Source: Streptomyces sannanensis (GTDB taxonomy: Bacteria; Actinomycetota; Actinomycetes; Streptomycetales; Streptomycetaceae). Taken from it: DNA of 64,000 nucleotides. The position numbers and the translations under genes were made by a program. The stretch covers positions 6,076,001 to 6,140,000 of the forward strand of contig NZ_BAAAYL010000001.1 of the NCBI RefSeq assembly GCF_039536205.1, read 5' to 3'. Below the pieces are notes generated by a model, which was given only the letters and a program-made list of their open reading frames with translations, made no database searches and was not told the origin of the DNA. Positions 40,123 through 48,656 of the stretch are shown here, in pieces (position 1 is the stretch's first letter; each line of letters starts with the position of its first letter).

Positions 40123-40464
40123 TCACGTCCCGGCGAGGTGGTCGAACTCGCCGTCTTGGGCGCCCAGCACGAAGGCGTGCCACTTCTTGCTCGTGGTCGT
40201 GACGACGTGGCTGGGCGTCTCCGCCGACCGGATCCGGATGCCGTCGTGAGGGGCCGCTTCGACCTCGATGCCGGCCGCGGAGGTGTCGCCCGCCTTGAGC
40301 GCCTGGAGCCATGAGGCCCAGGTGGCACGGGTGGTGGTGAGTACGGTTCGTGCCGGGTCGGAGCTCTCGGTGAGCTCGACGGTGCCGTCAGGGGCTGCGG
40401 CTGCGTGCAGGCAGGACTCGCCCTCGCCGCAGTACGACGACTTCTGCCATGCGAGTTCCGTCAC
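40123..40464 (-). CDS. DUF397 protein of a WhiJ-type pair
   Basis: 113 residues from GTG 40464. The DUF397 signature LAWQKSSYCGEGESC opens the protein, with VELTESSDPARTVLTTTRATW after it. A second, weaker copy of the domain (GIRIRSAETPSHV, KKWHAFVLGAQDGEFD) follows, so it is a double DUF397. Proteins of this type accompany XRE-DUF5753 regulators in Streptomyces (the WhiJ/AbaA-like loci controlling development and antibiotic production) and may modulate them. It starts 10 bp after the regulator's stop, in the same operon. Confidence 0.85.
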   Translation of the reverse strand: MTELAWQKSSYCGEGESCLHAAAAPDGTVELTESSDPARTVLTTTRATWASWLQALKAGDTSAAGIEVEAAPHDGIRIRSAETPSHVVTTTSKKWHAFVLGAQDGEFDHLAGT

Positions 40465-40474
40465 GGGTGACTCC

Positions 40475-41326
40475 TCACAGATTTCGGACGATGTCGTGGA
40501 TGAAGTCCCGTGACTCTGTCGGCCCCAGAGCAGTGGCCTCCAGTCGTGACAGGACCTGGCGGTATTTGTCGAGCTGGGCCTCGGCATCGAGCAGCACGGG
40601 ACCGTGAGACTGGTCGAGCTGAACGGTGTCCAGCTGCGGCACCGGGCCGTGGACGTAGTAGAGCGGCTGGCTCGAACCTGCGAATGCTCCGGCGGCGAAC
40701 GGGATCACCCGGACGGTGAGGTGTTCGCGCTCGCTCATGGAGAGCAGATGGTCAAGCTGGGCGCGGGCCACCGCGCGGCCGCCGAACCGCATCCTGAGGC
40801 CTGCCTCGTGAATGAGCGCCCTGTAGGGTGCCGGGTCGTCCCGGAACAGGACGGTCTGGCGCTTGATCCGGAACGACAGCCGGTGCTCCACCTCGGGCGG
40901 CGGCAGTTCCGGGACCACCTGCCGGAAGACCGCACGTGCATGATCAGGGATCTGCAACAGGCCGGGCAGATTGGCGATGTGTGCTGTACGCAGCCTACGG
41001 CCGTGATGTTCCAGCTCGGCAAGGTCCAGCATCCCGTTGGGCAGAATCCCCCGGTACTCCTCCCACCAGCCGCGCTTGCGATCCCCCGTCATCGCCGCCA
41101 GAGCTTCGATCAGTTCCTTGTCGCCGCACTCGTAATGACAGGCCAGTGTGCGCACGCGGTCGGCGCTCACACCGTAGCGCCCCGCTTCGATGTTGCTGAT
41201 GCGTGCCTGATTGGCGCCCAGCAACGCCGCGGCGGCGGTGGCCGTCATACCCGTCTTCTCGCGGAGCCGACGCAATTCGGTACCGAGACGCTGCCGTCGG
41301 GCAGTTGGGGCTCCGGACTCCGCCAT
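40475..41326 (-). CDS. XRE-family regulator with DUF5753 effector domain (WhiJ-like)
   Basis: A 283-residue DNA-binding protein. The N-terminal XRE helix-turn-helix occupies residues about 12-70 (LGTELRRLREKTGMTATAAA, ANQARISNIEAGR). The C-terminal DUF5753 domain runs from about 95 to 280 (LPGLLQIPDHARAVF, VIPFAAGAFAGSSQPL). This pairing with a following DUF397 gene is the WhiJ layout. The divergent HATPase gene lies across a 212-bp gap with a perfect 28-bp palindrome 60 bp upstream of this start, a good candidate operator. Confidence 0.88.
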   Translation of the reverse strand: MAESGAPTARRQRLGTELRRLREKTGMTATAAAALLGANQARISNIEAGRYGVSADRVRTLACHYECGDKELIEALAAMTGDRKRGWWEEYRGILPNGMLDLAELEHHGRRLRTAHIANLPGLLQIPDHARAVFRQVVPELPPPEVEHRLSFRIKRQTVLFRDDPAPYRALIHEAGLRMRFGGRAVARAQLDHLLSMSEREHLTVRVIPFAAGAFAGSSQPLYYVHGPVPQLDTVQLDQSHGPVLLDAEAQLDKYRQVLSRLEATALGPTESRDFIHDIVRNL

Positions 41327-41370
41327 CAGTCACCCGTCCTTGGTCGGCTGTCACCCACATGAGGGGTCAT

Positions 41371-41413
41371 GGAGTGCATTCCCTGCAATCCATGGAATGC
41401 ATTCCATGGATTG
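41371..41413. promoter_or_regulatory. Perfect 28-bp palindrome with a second dyad: likely operator
   Basis: Bases 41386-41413 form a perfect 28-bp palindrome centred on GGAATGCATTCC. A second copy of the core with one change (GGAGTGCATTCC) lies at 41371-41382, with cores 23 bp apart, about two helical turns. The position between the divergent XRE regulator and the HATPase gene fits a shared operator. Confidence 0.65.
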
Positions 41414-41538
41414 CCCTAGCGTGTGACCCAGGCCACTTGCTCGGAAGTGCACCGGTCGACGGATCGGCAGTGCCACCGAGCAACCACAACCGCAGCGGAA
41501 GTGCATCATCCAACTCCACTCCGTGATCGGAGACTTCC

Positions 41539-41970
41539 ATGACCACCGTATCCCCACCCTGGGCCTACACCCTCCAACTCCCGCAAGACCCCCGTGCCCC
41601 CGGCGTCGCCCGCGTGACCCTCCGCGCGGTGCTCGCAACCCATGGCTTGGCAGACCTGTCCGCCGAAGCCGAACTGCTCGCGAGCGAGCTGGTCACCAAC
41701 GCCTACCTGCACTCCGACGGGCCGTACACCCTTCGCCTCCGCGCTATGGAACCCGACCGGCTGCGGGTCAGCGTGTGGGACAACAACCCTCACATCCCAC
41801 CGCCCTTCCGCGGCGACGCGGCCGGACGGCCGCAGGACACCGACGAGCGCGGGCGCGGGCTGGTTCTCGTACAGCACTGCGCCGACAACTGGGGCGCGTA
41901 CCCGCTCGGCACGGGTGGCCTCTTCGGGGAGGGCGGCAAGCTGCTGTGGGTCGAGTGCGGGCGTAGATAG
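41539..41970 (+). CDS. HATPase_c-type ATP-binding protein (anti-sigma-factor-like)
   Basis: A 143-residue GHKL-fold protein. The N box is ASELVTNAYLHSD (about residues 50-62), the G1-type segment is LRVSVWDNNP, and the G2 loop is RGRGLVLVQHCADNWG. Such small ATPases in Streptomyces are SpoIIAB/RsbW-like and usually sit beside XRE-DUF5753/DUF397 pairs. They may act as kinases or anti-sigma factors, though many have no known partner. The start is ATG 41539. It is the divergent third member of the WhiJ-type trio. Confidence 0.87.
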   Translation: MTTVSPPWAYTLQLPQDPRAPGVARVTLRAVLATHGLADLSAEAELLASELVTNAYLHSDGPYTLRLRAMEPDRLRVSVWDNNPHIPPPFRGDAAGRPQDTDERGRGLVLVQHCADNWGAYPLGTGGLFGEGGKLLWVECGRR

Positions 41971-41999
41971 CAATGGCACGCAGGTCCGCGGGCACCCCG

Positions 42000-42100
42000 C
42001 AGTACCCAAGGATGGTCGGCCGGTTCCAGATGTTGGTTGTGCTCGCCGGCTCGGACGACTGCGAGGAAGGCGTGGGCGAGCATGGCGACGGGTGACTCAC
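42000..42100 (-). pseudogene. Possible IS701-like transposase tail
   Basis: A minus-strand frame contains MLAHAFLAVVRAGEHNQ, similar to the C-terminal segment that follows the HRH-x-T-L motif in IS701-type transposases. Nothing else of an element is seen in 41971-42273. Confidence 0.3.
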
Positions 42101-42273
42101 CGGGGCCAGGAGGCGAAGCGTCGGCCCCGGTTCTCGTCGACCACCAGCACCGCCTGATCATCGTGCAGATACTCAGGGGCGGGTGACGGCAACTGGCCTG
42201 CCCGGCCGGGTGTCACACCGTGCCCGAGGAATGCCGTGGAGGCGGCGTATCGAGGTCGTTACTGTCAGATGCC

Positions 42274-43260
42274 ATGCGAATTCTCGTACTTGGCGGCACC
42301 TCGTTTGTGGGCCGGGCCATCGTGGACGATGCCCTTCGTGTGGGCGCCGATGTGACTCTGTTCAGCCGGGGCCAAACGGGCTCCGAGCTGTTCCAGGGTG
42401 TGCCCAGGCGCATCGGCGACCGAGATACCGGTGACTATGCCGCCTTGAGTGAGGGCAGTTGGGACGCGGTAGTGGACGTCAGTGGATACGTGCCGCGCCA
42501 CGTCGGGCAAGCGATGGAAGTGCTCGGCGACCGAGTCGGCAGATACCTGTTCATCTCCAGTCAAGCGGTGTATGCGCGGACGGGCGTCGGGCCGGGCTCG
42601 GACGAGGACACGCCGCGTCGGCCGCCGGTACGCGACACAGAGGAATTGGACGAGGACACCTACGGGCCGCTCAAGGTGGCCTGCGAGGACGACGTGCTGG
42701 CCGGATACGGCTCGCGGGCGACAATCGTGCGGCCGGGGAAGGTAGCCGGGCCGCACGACGCGCAGGACGGGCTCACGTACTGGGTGCGCCGTGCCGCGCG
42801 CGGAGGTCGGGTGGCCCTGCCGGGCAGCCCGGAGCAGCCAGTTCAGGTGATCGACTCTCGTGACCTGGCCCGCCTTGTGGTGCAGCTGCTGGCGGACGAC
42901 AGGCCCGGTGCGTTCAATGCCGTCGGTCCAGCCGAGCCGACCACGATGGCTGAGCTGATCACCTCCTGCGCGCGGGTAGCGGGCAGCCAGGTCGAGATCG
43001 TTCCGGTGCCGTCCGAAGCGGTAGCACCATTCTTCCCACTGATTCGCCCCGAATCGATGTGGCCGACGCAGCAGCGCAGCTCGGCTCGCGCCCGAGCCGC
43101 CGGTATGCCCGCGACTCCGCTGGCGGTGACGGTCGCTGACGTTCTGGCCTGGGACCGTGAACGCGGGGAGCCACCGCTGCGGCACGAGCTGTCCCCAGAA
43201 GAAGAGGCGAGGCTGTTCGCTGGAGCCTGGCATTGGCCGCCGCAGGACACGCCGATCTGA
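42274..43260 (+). CDS. NAD-dependent epimerase/dehydratase-like protein
   Basis: 328 residues from ATG 42274. The Rossmann dinucleotide motif is ILVLGGTSFVGRAIV (G-G-T-x-F-V-G). It belongs to the extended/atypical SDR class, close to reductases whose YxxxK has become atypical: an SSQAVYA strand follows, then YGPLKVACEDDVL, in which the Tyr and Lys (Y-x3-K) are present. The C-terminal part has VQVIDSRDLARLVV. The substrate is probably a nucleotide sugar or an isoflavone-type ketone; it cannot be fixed. Gene length fits the family. It is monocistronic. Confidence 0.85.
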   Translation: MRILVLGGTSFVGRAIVDDALRVGADVTLFSRGQTGSELFQGVPRRIGDRDTGDYAALSEGSWDAVVDVSGYVPRHVGQAMEVLGDRVGRYLFISSQAVYARTGVGPGSDEDTPRRPPVRDTEELDEDTYGPLKVACEDDVLAGYGSRATIVRPGKVAGPHDAQDGLTYWVRRAARGGRVALPGSPEQPVQVIDSRDLARLVVQLLADDRPGAFNAVGPAEPTTMAELITSCARVAGSQVEIVPVPSEAVAPFFPLIRPESMWPTQQRSSARARAAGMPATPLAVTVADVLAWDRERGEPPLRHELSPEEEARLFAGAWHWPPQDTPI

Positions 43261-43362
43261 TCCCCCCGCCGGGCGAGGATGTGCCGTCCGAGGCGTGACG
43301 AGTCAGATAGCCCCGGCGCCGCGAAGGTGATGCCGTTGAACCGGGTCGTACGACCCCCGCAG

Positions 43363-43590
43363 TCAGGTGCGTGCGGGCGGGGGCCGTACGCAGGTCGAGG
43401 TAGCAGTCGCCGCGGGACACCCCGTCCGGTGGGTCAGCGGGCGCGATGCCCGCGCCGGCGCTTCGATTACGTCCTGCTCCGTGTGAGCTGCCCGGGCGGC
43501 CGGCCCCGCTGCGATGAGCGAGGCCGACGGACCGAGGACCAGGAGCAGCAGCAGACGTGATGTCCGTCGAGGTGCGGTGGGTGGAGTCAC
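43363..43590 (-). CDS. Short secreted-type ORF, possibly truncated
   Basis: 75 codons with a clear export signal at the start (TSRLLLLLVLGPSASLIAAG, then AARA). The rest has no family resemblance and is low complexity. It lies 76 bp after the DUF1343 gene on the same strand. It may be the head of a lost secreted hydrolase. No other gene is seen in 43261-43666. Confidence 0.3.
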   Translation of the reverse strand: MTPPTAPRRTSRLLLLLVLGPSASLIAAGPAARAAHTEQDVIEAPARASRPLTHRTGCPAATATSTCVRPPPART

Positions 43591-43666
43591 GGATCAAGCG
43601 TGTCGATCTTCCGGGCGGCTTCCGATGGCGTCGGCACCCCTCTTCGGGGTGGAACCGGCCCCCCGG

Positions 43667-44911
43667 TCAGTGGTAGAGCAAGTACCCCTCGCGCACCTGG
43701 CGGAACGAGTCCAGCCCGTTCCGCCAGGCCGCCACCACCTCGTCCGGGCCGGCACCCGCGTCGATCATCGTGCGGACCGTGGTGGAGCCGGTCAGCTTGT
43801 CGATCCAGTTGTCGGCGCGCCAGGCGAAGCCGCTCCAGCTCCGCTTGGCGGTCACCAGCAGCGCGATGCCGGTGCGCACCGGGTCGTAGGCCTCCCGGTC
43901 GTGCACATGCAGCTGCACCCCGCCGACGGTCTTCCCCTGGAACTTCGAGAAGGTCGGGGCGAAGTACGCCTCGCGGAAGCGGACCCCCGGCAGCTCCAGG
44001 GCGTTCGCCGCCTCCGCCCAGCGGCGGTCGATGCCCTCCGCGCCGAGCAGTTCGAAGGGGCGTGTGGTGCCGCGACCCTCGGAGAGGTTGGTGCCTTCGA
44101 AGAGGCACGTGCCGGAGTACACCAGCGCGGTGTCCGGCGTGGGCATGTTGGGGCTCGGGGGGACCCAGGGGAGGCCCGTGTCGGCGTGGAAGTCGGAGCG
44201 CTTCCAGCCTTTGAGCTGAACTGTCTCCAGCTCCACCGGACGCGCTTTCAGGTACTCGCCGTTGAAGAGCAGCGCCAGCTCGGCGACCGTCATACCGTGC
44301 GCCTGGGCGATCGGTTCACGTCCCACGAAGGTCGCGAACGCCTTGTCGAGCACCGGCCCGAGGGCAGCGCGCCCGCTGATCGGGTTCGGCCGGTCGAGCA
44401 CGACGACGCGTTTGCCGGCGAGGGCGGCCGCCTCCATGCAGTCGTAGAGCGTCCAGATGTACGTGTAGAAGCGGGCCCCGACGTCCTGGATGTCGAACAC
44501 GACCGTTTCCACGCCTGACGCGGTGAAGACGCCGGCCAGCGCCTGGCCGCTCTTGAGATACGTGTCGTAGACCGGCAGCCCGGTCGCCGGGTCGTCGTAC
44601 CGCCCCTCCGAGCCGCCCGCCTGGGCCGTACCGCGGAAACCGTGCTCCGGGCCGAAGACGGCGACCAGGTTCACCCGTTCATCGGCGTGCATGACGTCCA
44701 CGATGTGGCGGGTGTCCCTGGTGATGCCGGTGGGGTTGGTGACGACACCGATCCGCTGTCCGGTCAGGGGTGCGTAACCGTCCGCCGCCAGGTTCTCGAA
44801 GCCGGTGCGCGGTTTGCGGGGCGCCGTGCGGGCTGCGGCGGCCGAAGGGGCCGCGACAAGGGCGCCCGCCGCGCCCGTGGCAGCCAGTAATCCCCGTCTG
44901 GACAGGCTCAT
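43667..44911 (-). CDS. Secreted DUF1343 protein, NamZ-like exo-beta-N-acetylmuramidase (GH171)
   Basis: 414 residues from ATG 44911, behind a GGAGG ribosome-binding site. A twin-arginine signal (SRRGLLAATGAAGALVAA) sends it out by the Tat route. The mature protein shows DUF1343 hallmarks: GQRIGVVTNPTGI, VAVFGPEHGFRG, VVFDIQDVGARFYTYIWTL, VLDRPNPI, and NLSEGRGTTRPFELLGA. Glutamates in GPEHGF and SEGRGTT are the conserved acidic residues of the family. NamZ removes non-reducing MurNAc residues from peptidoglycan fragments. This fits cell-wall recycling alongside GlcNAc-releasing enzymes. Confidence 0.88.
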   Translation of the reverse strand: MSLSRRGLLAATGAAGALVAAPSAAAARTAPRKPRTGFENLAADGYAPLTGQRIGVVTNPTGITRDTRHIVDVMHADERVNLVAVFGPEHGFRGTAQAGGSEGRYDDPATGLPVYDTYLKSGQALAGVFTASGVETVVFDIQDVGARFYTYIWTLYDCMEAAALAGKRVVVLDRPNPISGRAALGPVLDKAFATFVGREPIAQAHGMTVAELALLFNGEYLKARPVELETVQLKGWKRSDFHADTGLPWVPPSPNMPTPDTALVYSGTCLFEGTNLSEGRGTTRPFELLGAEGIDRRWAEAANALELPGVRFREAYFAPTFSKFQGKTVGGVQLHVHDREAYDPVRTGIALLVTAKRSWSGFAWRADNWIDKLTGSTTVRTMIDAGAGPDEVVAAWRNGLDSFRQVREGYLLYH

Positions 44912-45011
44912 GACCCAACCTCCGTGATCGCGACCGATGGCATGGTCATGCACGCTAGCGCGCACCCGGCCATCGAGGAACAACTCGCACAGCAGTCTCT
45001 TCCGCGTCGCC

Positions 45012-45027
45012 ATACCGACCGGTTAGT
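45012..45027. promoter_or_regulatory. Putative TetR operator, SDR side
   Basis: CATACCGACCGGTTAG lies 30 bp before the SDR start. A matching site lies at 47621-47636 in front of the phosphotransferase/acyl-CoA dehydrogenase gene. The intact TetR gene at 45515 lies between them. Confidence 0.55.
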
Positions 45028-45057
45028 CTGCCGGCACAGTCGGCAGGGGAGGCGCGA

Positions 45058-45430
45058 TGAGTACGGTCAAGGGCGCGACGGTGGTCGTCACGGGAGCCGG
45101 CGGTGGCATCGGGGCCCGCGCTGGCCCGCAGATTTGCTCTCGCTGACCTACCGCCACCGTGGCCTCAAGGTCCACGCGATCTGCCCGCAGGGCGTACGCA
45201 CCGACATGCTGCGGGCCATCGGTTCGGCCGGCGAACTCGTGCTCGTACCGACCGCGATCGAACCGGACGCTGTCGCTGGCGCCCTCTTCGACGCCATGGA
45301 CGCCGACCGCTTCCTCGTCCTGTCGCATCCCGAGGTAGCCGGCTACTACGCGGCCCGCGCCGCGGACACCGACCGCTGGCTCGGCAAGATGAACCGCATC
45401 CAGCAGAAATGGGAGCGGGCGGGGGAGTGA
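45058..45430 (+). pseudogene. Short-chain dehydrogenase gene with internal deletion
   Basis: The head is intact: ATG 45058 followed by STVKGATVVVTGAGGGIGA, the Rossmann TGxxxGIG motif. After about 23 codons the frame is lost. The tail resumes in another frame at about 45138 (LSLTYRHRGLKVHAICPQGVRTDM and the remainder to the stop at 45430). The middle, including the Ser-Tyr-Lys active site and most of the core (about 130-150 residues), is gone. It is a non-functional SDR gene left in place next to its regulator. Confidence 0.8.
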
Positions 45431-45514
45431 CCCGGCTCTTCCCGGGCAGTGGGAAGATCCTCGAAGCGGTTTCCCGCTCAGGACTTGCGTTCGGAAGGAA
45501 AGGCGGTGGCGGCA

Positions 45515-46108
45515 ATGGCCAGGACGAGGGATGAAGAGGGCACGCCCGTCCCCCAGCGGCTGCTGGCCGTCGCCACCCGCTTGTTCGCCGAGCAGGGCTA
45601 CGACCGCACCTCGGTCCAGGAGATCGTCGAGGCGGCAGGCGTCACCAAGGGCGCCCTCTACCACTACTTCGGCTCCAAGGAGGACCTGCTGCACGAGGTG
45701 TACGCACGGGTGCTGCGCCTCCAGCAGGAGCGGCTCGACGCCTTCGCGGAGGCCGACGCACCCGTGGAGCAGCGGGTGCGGGACGCTGCCGCCGACGTCG
45801 TCGTCACCACCATCGACAACCTCGACGACGCCGCGATCTTCTTCCGTTCCATGCACCATCTGAGCCCGGAGAAGAACAAGCAGGTGCGTGCGGAGCGCCG
45901 CCGCTACCACGAACGCTTCCGGGAGCTCATCGAAGAGGGCCAGCGGGCCGGGGTGTTCTCCACGGCCACCCCCGCCGACCTGGTGGTGGACTACCACTTC
46001 GGCTCCGTCCACCACCTGTCCACCTGGTATCGCGCGGATGGCCCGCTCAGCCCGCAGCAGGTCGCCGACCACCTGGCCGATCTGCTGCTGCGGGCGCTGC
46101 GCCCGTAG
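45515..46108 (+). CDS. TetR-family transcriptional regulator
   Basis: 197 residues from ATG 45515. The HTH is in VQEIVEAAGVTKGALYHYFGSKEDLL (residues about 31-56). The ligand-binding half has MHHLSPEKNKQVRAERRRYHE and LVVDYHFGSVHHL, typical of TetR regulators near acyl-CoA dehydrogenase genes. It is intact, whereas the two flanking target genes are damaged. The paired CATACCGACYGGTYRG-type sites at 45012 and 47621 are its probable operators. It converges with the acyl-CoA dehydrogenase remnant. Confidence 0.88.
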   Translation: MARTRDEEGTPVPQRLLAVATRLFAEQGYDRTSVQEIVEAAGVTKGALYHYFGSKEDLLHEVYARVLRLQQERLDAFAEADAPVEQRVRDAAADVVVTTIDNLDDAAIFFRSMHHLSPEKNKQVRAERRRYHERFRELIEEGQRAGVFSTATPADLVVDYHFGSVHHLSTWYRADGPLSPQQVADHLADLLLRALRP

Positions 46109-46236
46109 CGACGCTTCCCGGCGGGGCGAGAAGTGTCGTCAAGGGCCGGGGCAACCTCGACCGGATGACCGACCGCTGTGCCCGCAGGGACGCAGCCGCA
46201 CATTCGACGCGGCGCACGGGCCGGCCCGTCGACCCC

Positions 46237-47418
46237 CTACAGGTACCGCTTCAGCTCACGGCGGGCCAGTGACCGCTGGTGCACCTCGTCCGGGCCGTCC
46301 GCCAGCCGCAGCGTGCGTGCCGCCGCCCACAGCTCCGCGAGCGGGAAGTCCTGGCTGACGCCGCCCGCGCCGTGCACCTGGACGGCCTTGTCGAGGATGT
46401 CGACGACCGTGCGGGGTGTGGCGATCTTGATGGCCTGGATCTCGGTGTGGGCGCCGTGGTTGCCCACCGTGTCCATCAGCCAGGCCGTCTTCAGGACCAG
46501 CAGCCGTAGCTGCTCGACGGCGACCCGTGCGTCGGCGATCCACTCCTGGACCACGCCCTGCTGGGCGATCGGCCTGCCGAAGGCGGTACGGGACACGGCG
46601 CGCCGGCACATCAGCTCGATCGCCCGCTCCGCCATGCCGATCAGCCGCATGCAGTGGTGGATACGGCCCGGACCGAGCCGCGCCTGCGCGATGGCGAAAC
46701 CGCCGCCCTCCTCGCCGACGAGGTTCGTCACGGGCACGCGCACATGGTCGAAGAAGACCTCGGCATGGCCGCCGTGGTAGTGGTCCTCGTAGCCGTACAC
46801 CTGCATGGCGCGGCGGATCTCGACGCCCGGGGTGTCGCGGGGGACCAGGACCATGGACTGCCGGCGGCGGATGTCCTCCCCGTCCGGGTCGGTCTTGCCC
46901 ATCACGATGAGGATCTTGCAGTCGGGGTTCATCGCCCCGGAGATGTACCACTTGCGGCCGGTGATGACGTACTCTCCCCCACTCTCGGCTCCGCTCGAGC
47001 GGGAGGTGCCTCCCTCGTCCCGCTCGATCCGGGTCTCGATGTTCGTCGCGTCCGACGAGGCGACCTCGGGCTCGGTCATGGCGAAGGCCGAGCGGATCTC
47101 ACCGGCGAGCAGCGGCTCCAGCCACTGCTTCTTCTGCTCGTCGGTGCCGAACTGGGCGAGCACCTCCATGTTCCCGGTGTCCGGGGCCGCGCAGTTGAGC
47201 GCGGTGGGCGCCAGCTGCGGGGAGCGGCCGGTGATCTCGGCGAGGGGTGCGTACTGGAGGTTGGTCAGTCCGGCACCGTACTCGGCGTCGGGGAGGAAGA
47301 GGTTCCACAGGCCCTGCCTGCGCGCCTCGGCCTTCAGCTCCTCCACGACCGGCGGGGTGTCCCACGGGGAGGCGAGCGCGGCGCGCTGCTCATGCACGAC
47401 CGTTTCTGCCGGGTACAC
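46237..47418 (-). pseudogene. N-terminally truncated acyl-CoA dehydrogenase with an in-frame repeat insertion
   Basis: The frame (393 codons from GTG 47418) covers most of an acyl-CoA dehydrogenase of the ACAD11-like kind: FAMTEPEVASSDATNI (flavin-site strand), then GRKWYISGA, then GFAIAQARLGPGRIHHCMR and VHGAGGVSQDFPLAELWAAA. It lacks the first 25 residues or so of the N-terminal helix domain. The frame begins at HVYPAE, fused at about 47427 to the head of a phosphotransferase gene. Between IERD and GEYVITGRKW is an extra 15-residue stretch encoded by the interspersed GCGGGAGGT repeat. Activity is doubtful; a partial enzyme cannot be excluded. Confidence 0.75.
46974..47012. repeat. Interspersed GCGGGAGGT repeat, occurrence b, inside a gene
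   Basis: CTCCCCCACTCTCGGCTCCG, then CTCGAGCGGGAGGTGCC. It differs at about one base from occurrence a (37092) and sits in frame within the acyl-CoA dehydrogenase remnant. Confidence 0.65.
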
Positions 47419-47426
47419 ATGGTCGT

Positions 47427-47537
47427 GGAGCGGCCACCCTCGATCAGCCGGGCCCTGAGCGGTCCGCGCACCAGGCCGGGGCGTTCACGCTCGAGATGGC
47501 CGCGCAGCCGTTCGGGGTCGAGGCCTGGGGGCACCTC
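47427..47537 (-). pseudogene. Head of an aminoglycoside-phosphotransferase-like gene, fused to the dehydrogenase remnant
   Basis: The frame PPGLDPERLRGHLERERPGL, then GPLRARLIEGGRS is the start of the APH-type phosphotransferase that commonly precedes this dehydrogenase in actinomycetes. After GGRS the sequence jumps to the dehydrogenase. The C-terminal 300 residues of the phosphotransferase and the first part of the dehydrogenase were deleted together. Just before this head lies occurrence c of the short repeat. Confidence 0.65.
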
Positions 47538-47571
47538 CCGCGCCGGAGGCTGCGGGGGAGGGGGACTGAAC
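47529..47571. repeat. Interspersed GCGGGAGGT repeat, occurrence c
   Basis: On the minus strand the sequence reads CTCCCCCGCAGCCTCCGGCG followed by CGGGAGGTGCCCCC. It sits between the likely ATG (near 47576) and the phosphotransferase frame and puts them out of phase. Confidence 0.5.
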
Positions 47572-47620
47572 TCATGGGCGCGTACCTCCGTGCACGGATG
47601 GAACGGTCCCACTCATCATG

Positions 47621-47636
47621 CCGACCAGTCGGTATG
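47621..47636. promoter_or_regulatory. Putative TetR operator, dehydrogenase side
   Basis: CCGACCAGTCGGTATG. Its complement CATACCGACTGGTCGG matches the site at 45012 in its first ten bases and in the central GGT. Confidence 0.5.
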
Positions 47637-47666
47637 CCGTCCAGCCCCCGTTCTCTCCGGCCGGGA

Positions 47667-48578
47667 TCAGGCGTGGCAGGCGACCGGTACGCCGCCGTTC
47701 ATCACCGTCATGTCGCCGAACGCGGCCAGGGGATCCAGCGGCGAGCCCTCCGGCAGACCCTCCAGTTCGGCGTAGGCACGGTGCAGATTGGCCACCAGAC
47801 GCTCGCTCTCGCGGAGCTCCGCGAACTCGCCGAGGTCGGCCGACTGCGCCGCCTCCAGCGGGGTGAGGCCCTTGGCATGTCCGGCCTCGGCGACCTCGGC
47901 CACGTACCGCAGATAGCGCTCCGTCGCGTCGAACACCGACGCATCCGTCACCGGGCCATGACCCGGCACGACCGTCTCCGCGCCGAGCTCGCGCAGTACG
48001 TCGAGCGCCCGCAGCGAGCCGCGCAGCGACCCCATGAAGACGAACGGGGTGCCGCCGTTGAAGATCAGGTCACCGGTGAAGACGATCCGCCGCTGCGGCA
48101 GCCACACGACGGAGTCACCGCGCGTGTGCGCCACCCCCGGGTGAACCAGCCGCACCTCGGTCTCACCCACATGGACGGTGATCCGGTCGCTGAACGTGAG
48201 CGTCGGCGCCGTGATCCGGATGGCACCGAAATCGGTCTGCGGCCAGACCATGTGCAACTGGCGCCCGGCGTCGAACACCTCGCTGCGGCAGGCATCGTGG
48301 CCGATCACCGTGGCGTGGGGCGTGAAGACGCTGTTGCCGTAGGTGTGATCGCCGTGGTGATGGGTGTTCACCACCACGTCCGGCAGCGGCATCCCGGCCG
48401 TCAGGATCGCCTCACGCAGCATATGGGTCCGTCGCTCGGTGGCCGCCGTGTCCACGAGCAGCGTGCGGGCCCCGTCGCTGACGAACCCGGCGTTGTTCAG
48501 GCACCAGCCTCCGTCCGGCTGGACGTAGGCGTGCGCATCGGGCGCGAGCTGAACGGTGTACGGCTCTGTCGCAGGCAC
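47667..48578 (-). CDS. MBL-fold metallo-hydrolase
   Basis: 303 residues from GTG 48578, preceded by AGGGGG. The metallo-beta-lactamase metal motif is NTHHHGDHTYGN (HxHxDH, about residues 90-101). The later ligands are in HPGVAHTRGDSV, VFTGDLIFNGG and VVPGHGPV. No signal peptide is visible. Members hydrolyse lactones, thioesters or phosphoesters; the substrate is not clear. The next gene on this strand (DUF202) is upstream, with 78 bp between. The longer open frame from 48653 lacks an RBS. Confidence 0.87.
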   Translation of the reverse strand: MPATEPYTVQLAPDAHAYVQPDGGWCLNNAGFVSDGARTLLVDTAATERRTHMLREAILTAGMPLPDVVVNTHHHGDHTYGNSVFTPHATVIGHDACRSEVFDAGRQLHMVWPQTDFGAIRITAPTLTFSDRITVHVGETEVRLVHPGVAHTRGDSVVWLPQRRIVFTGDLIFNGGTPFVFMGSLRGSLRALDVLRELGAETVVPGHGPVTDASVFDATERYLRYVAEVAEAGHAKGLTPLEAAQSADLGEFAELRESERLVANLHRAYAELEGLPEGSPLDPLAAFGDMTVMNGGVPVACHA

Positions 48579-48656
48579 AAGGCCCCCTGTGGTCGATGTC
48601 GAAACGGTTCGGAAAGCCTGCCAGTTGACATCGAACAGGGGAAAGCAGCGCACCGG

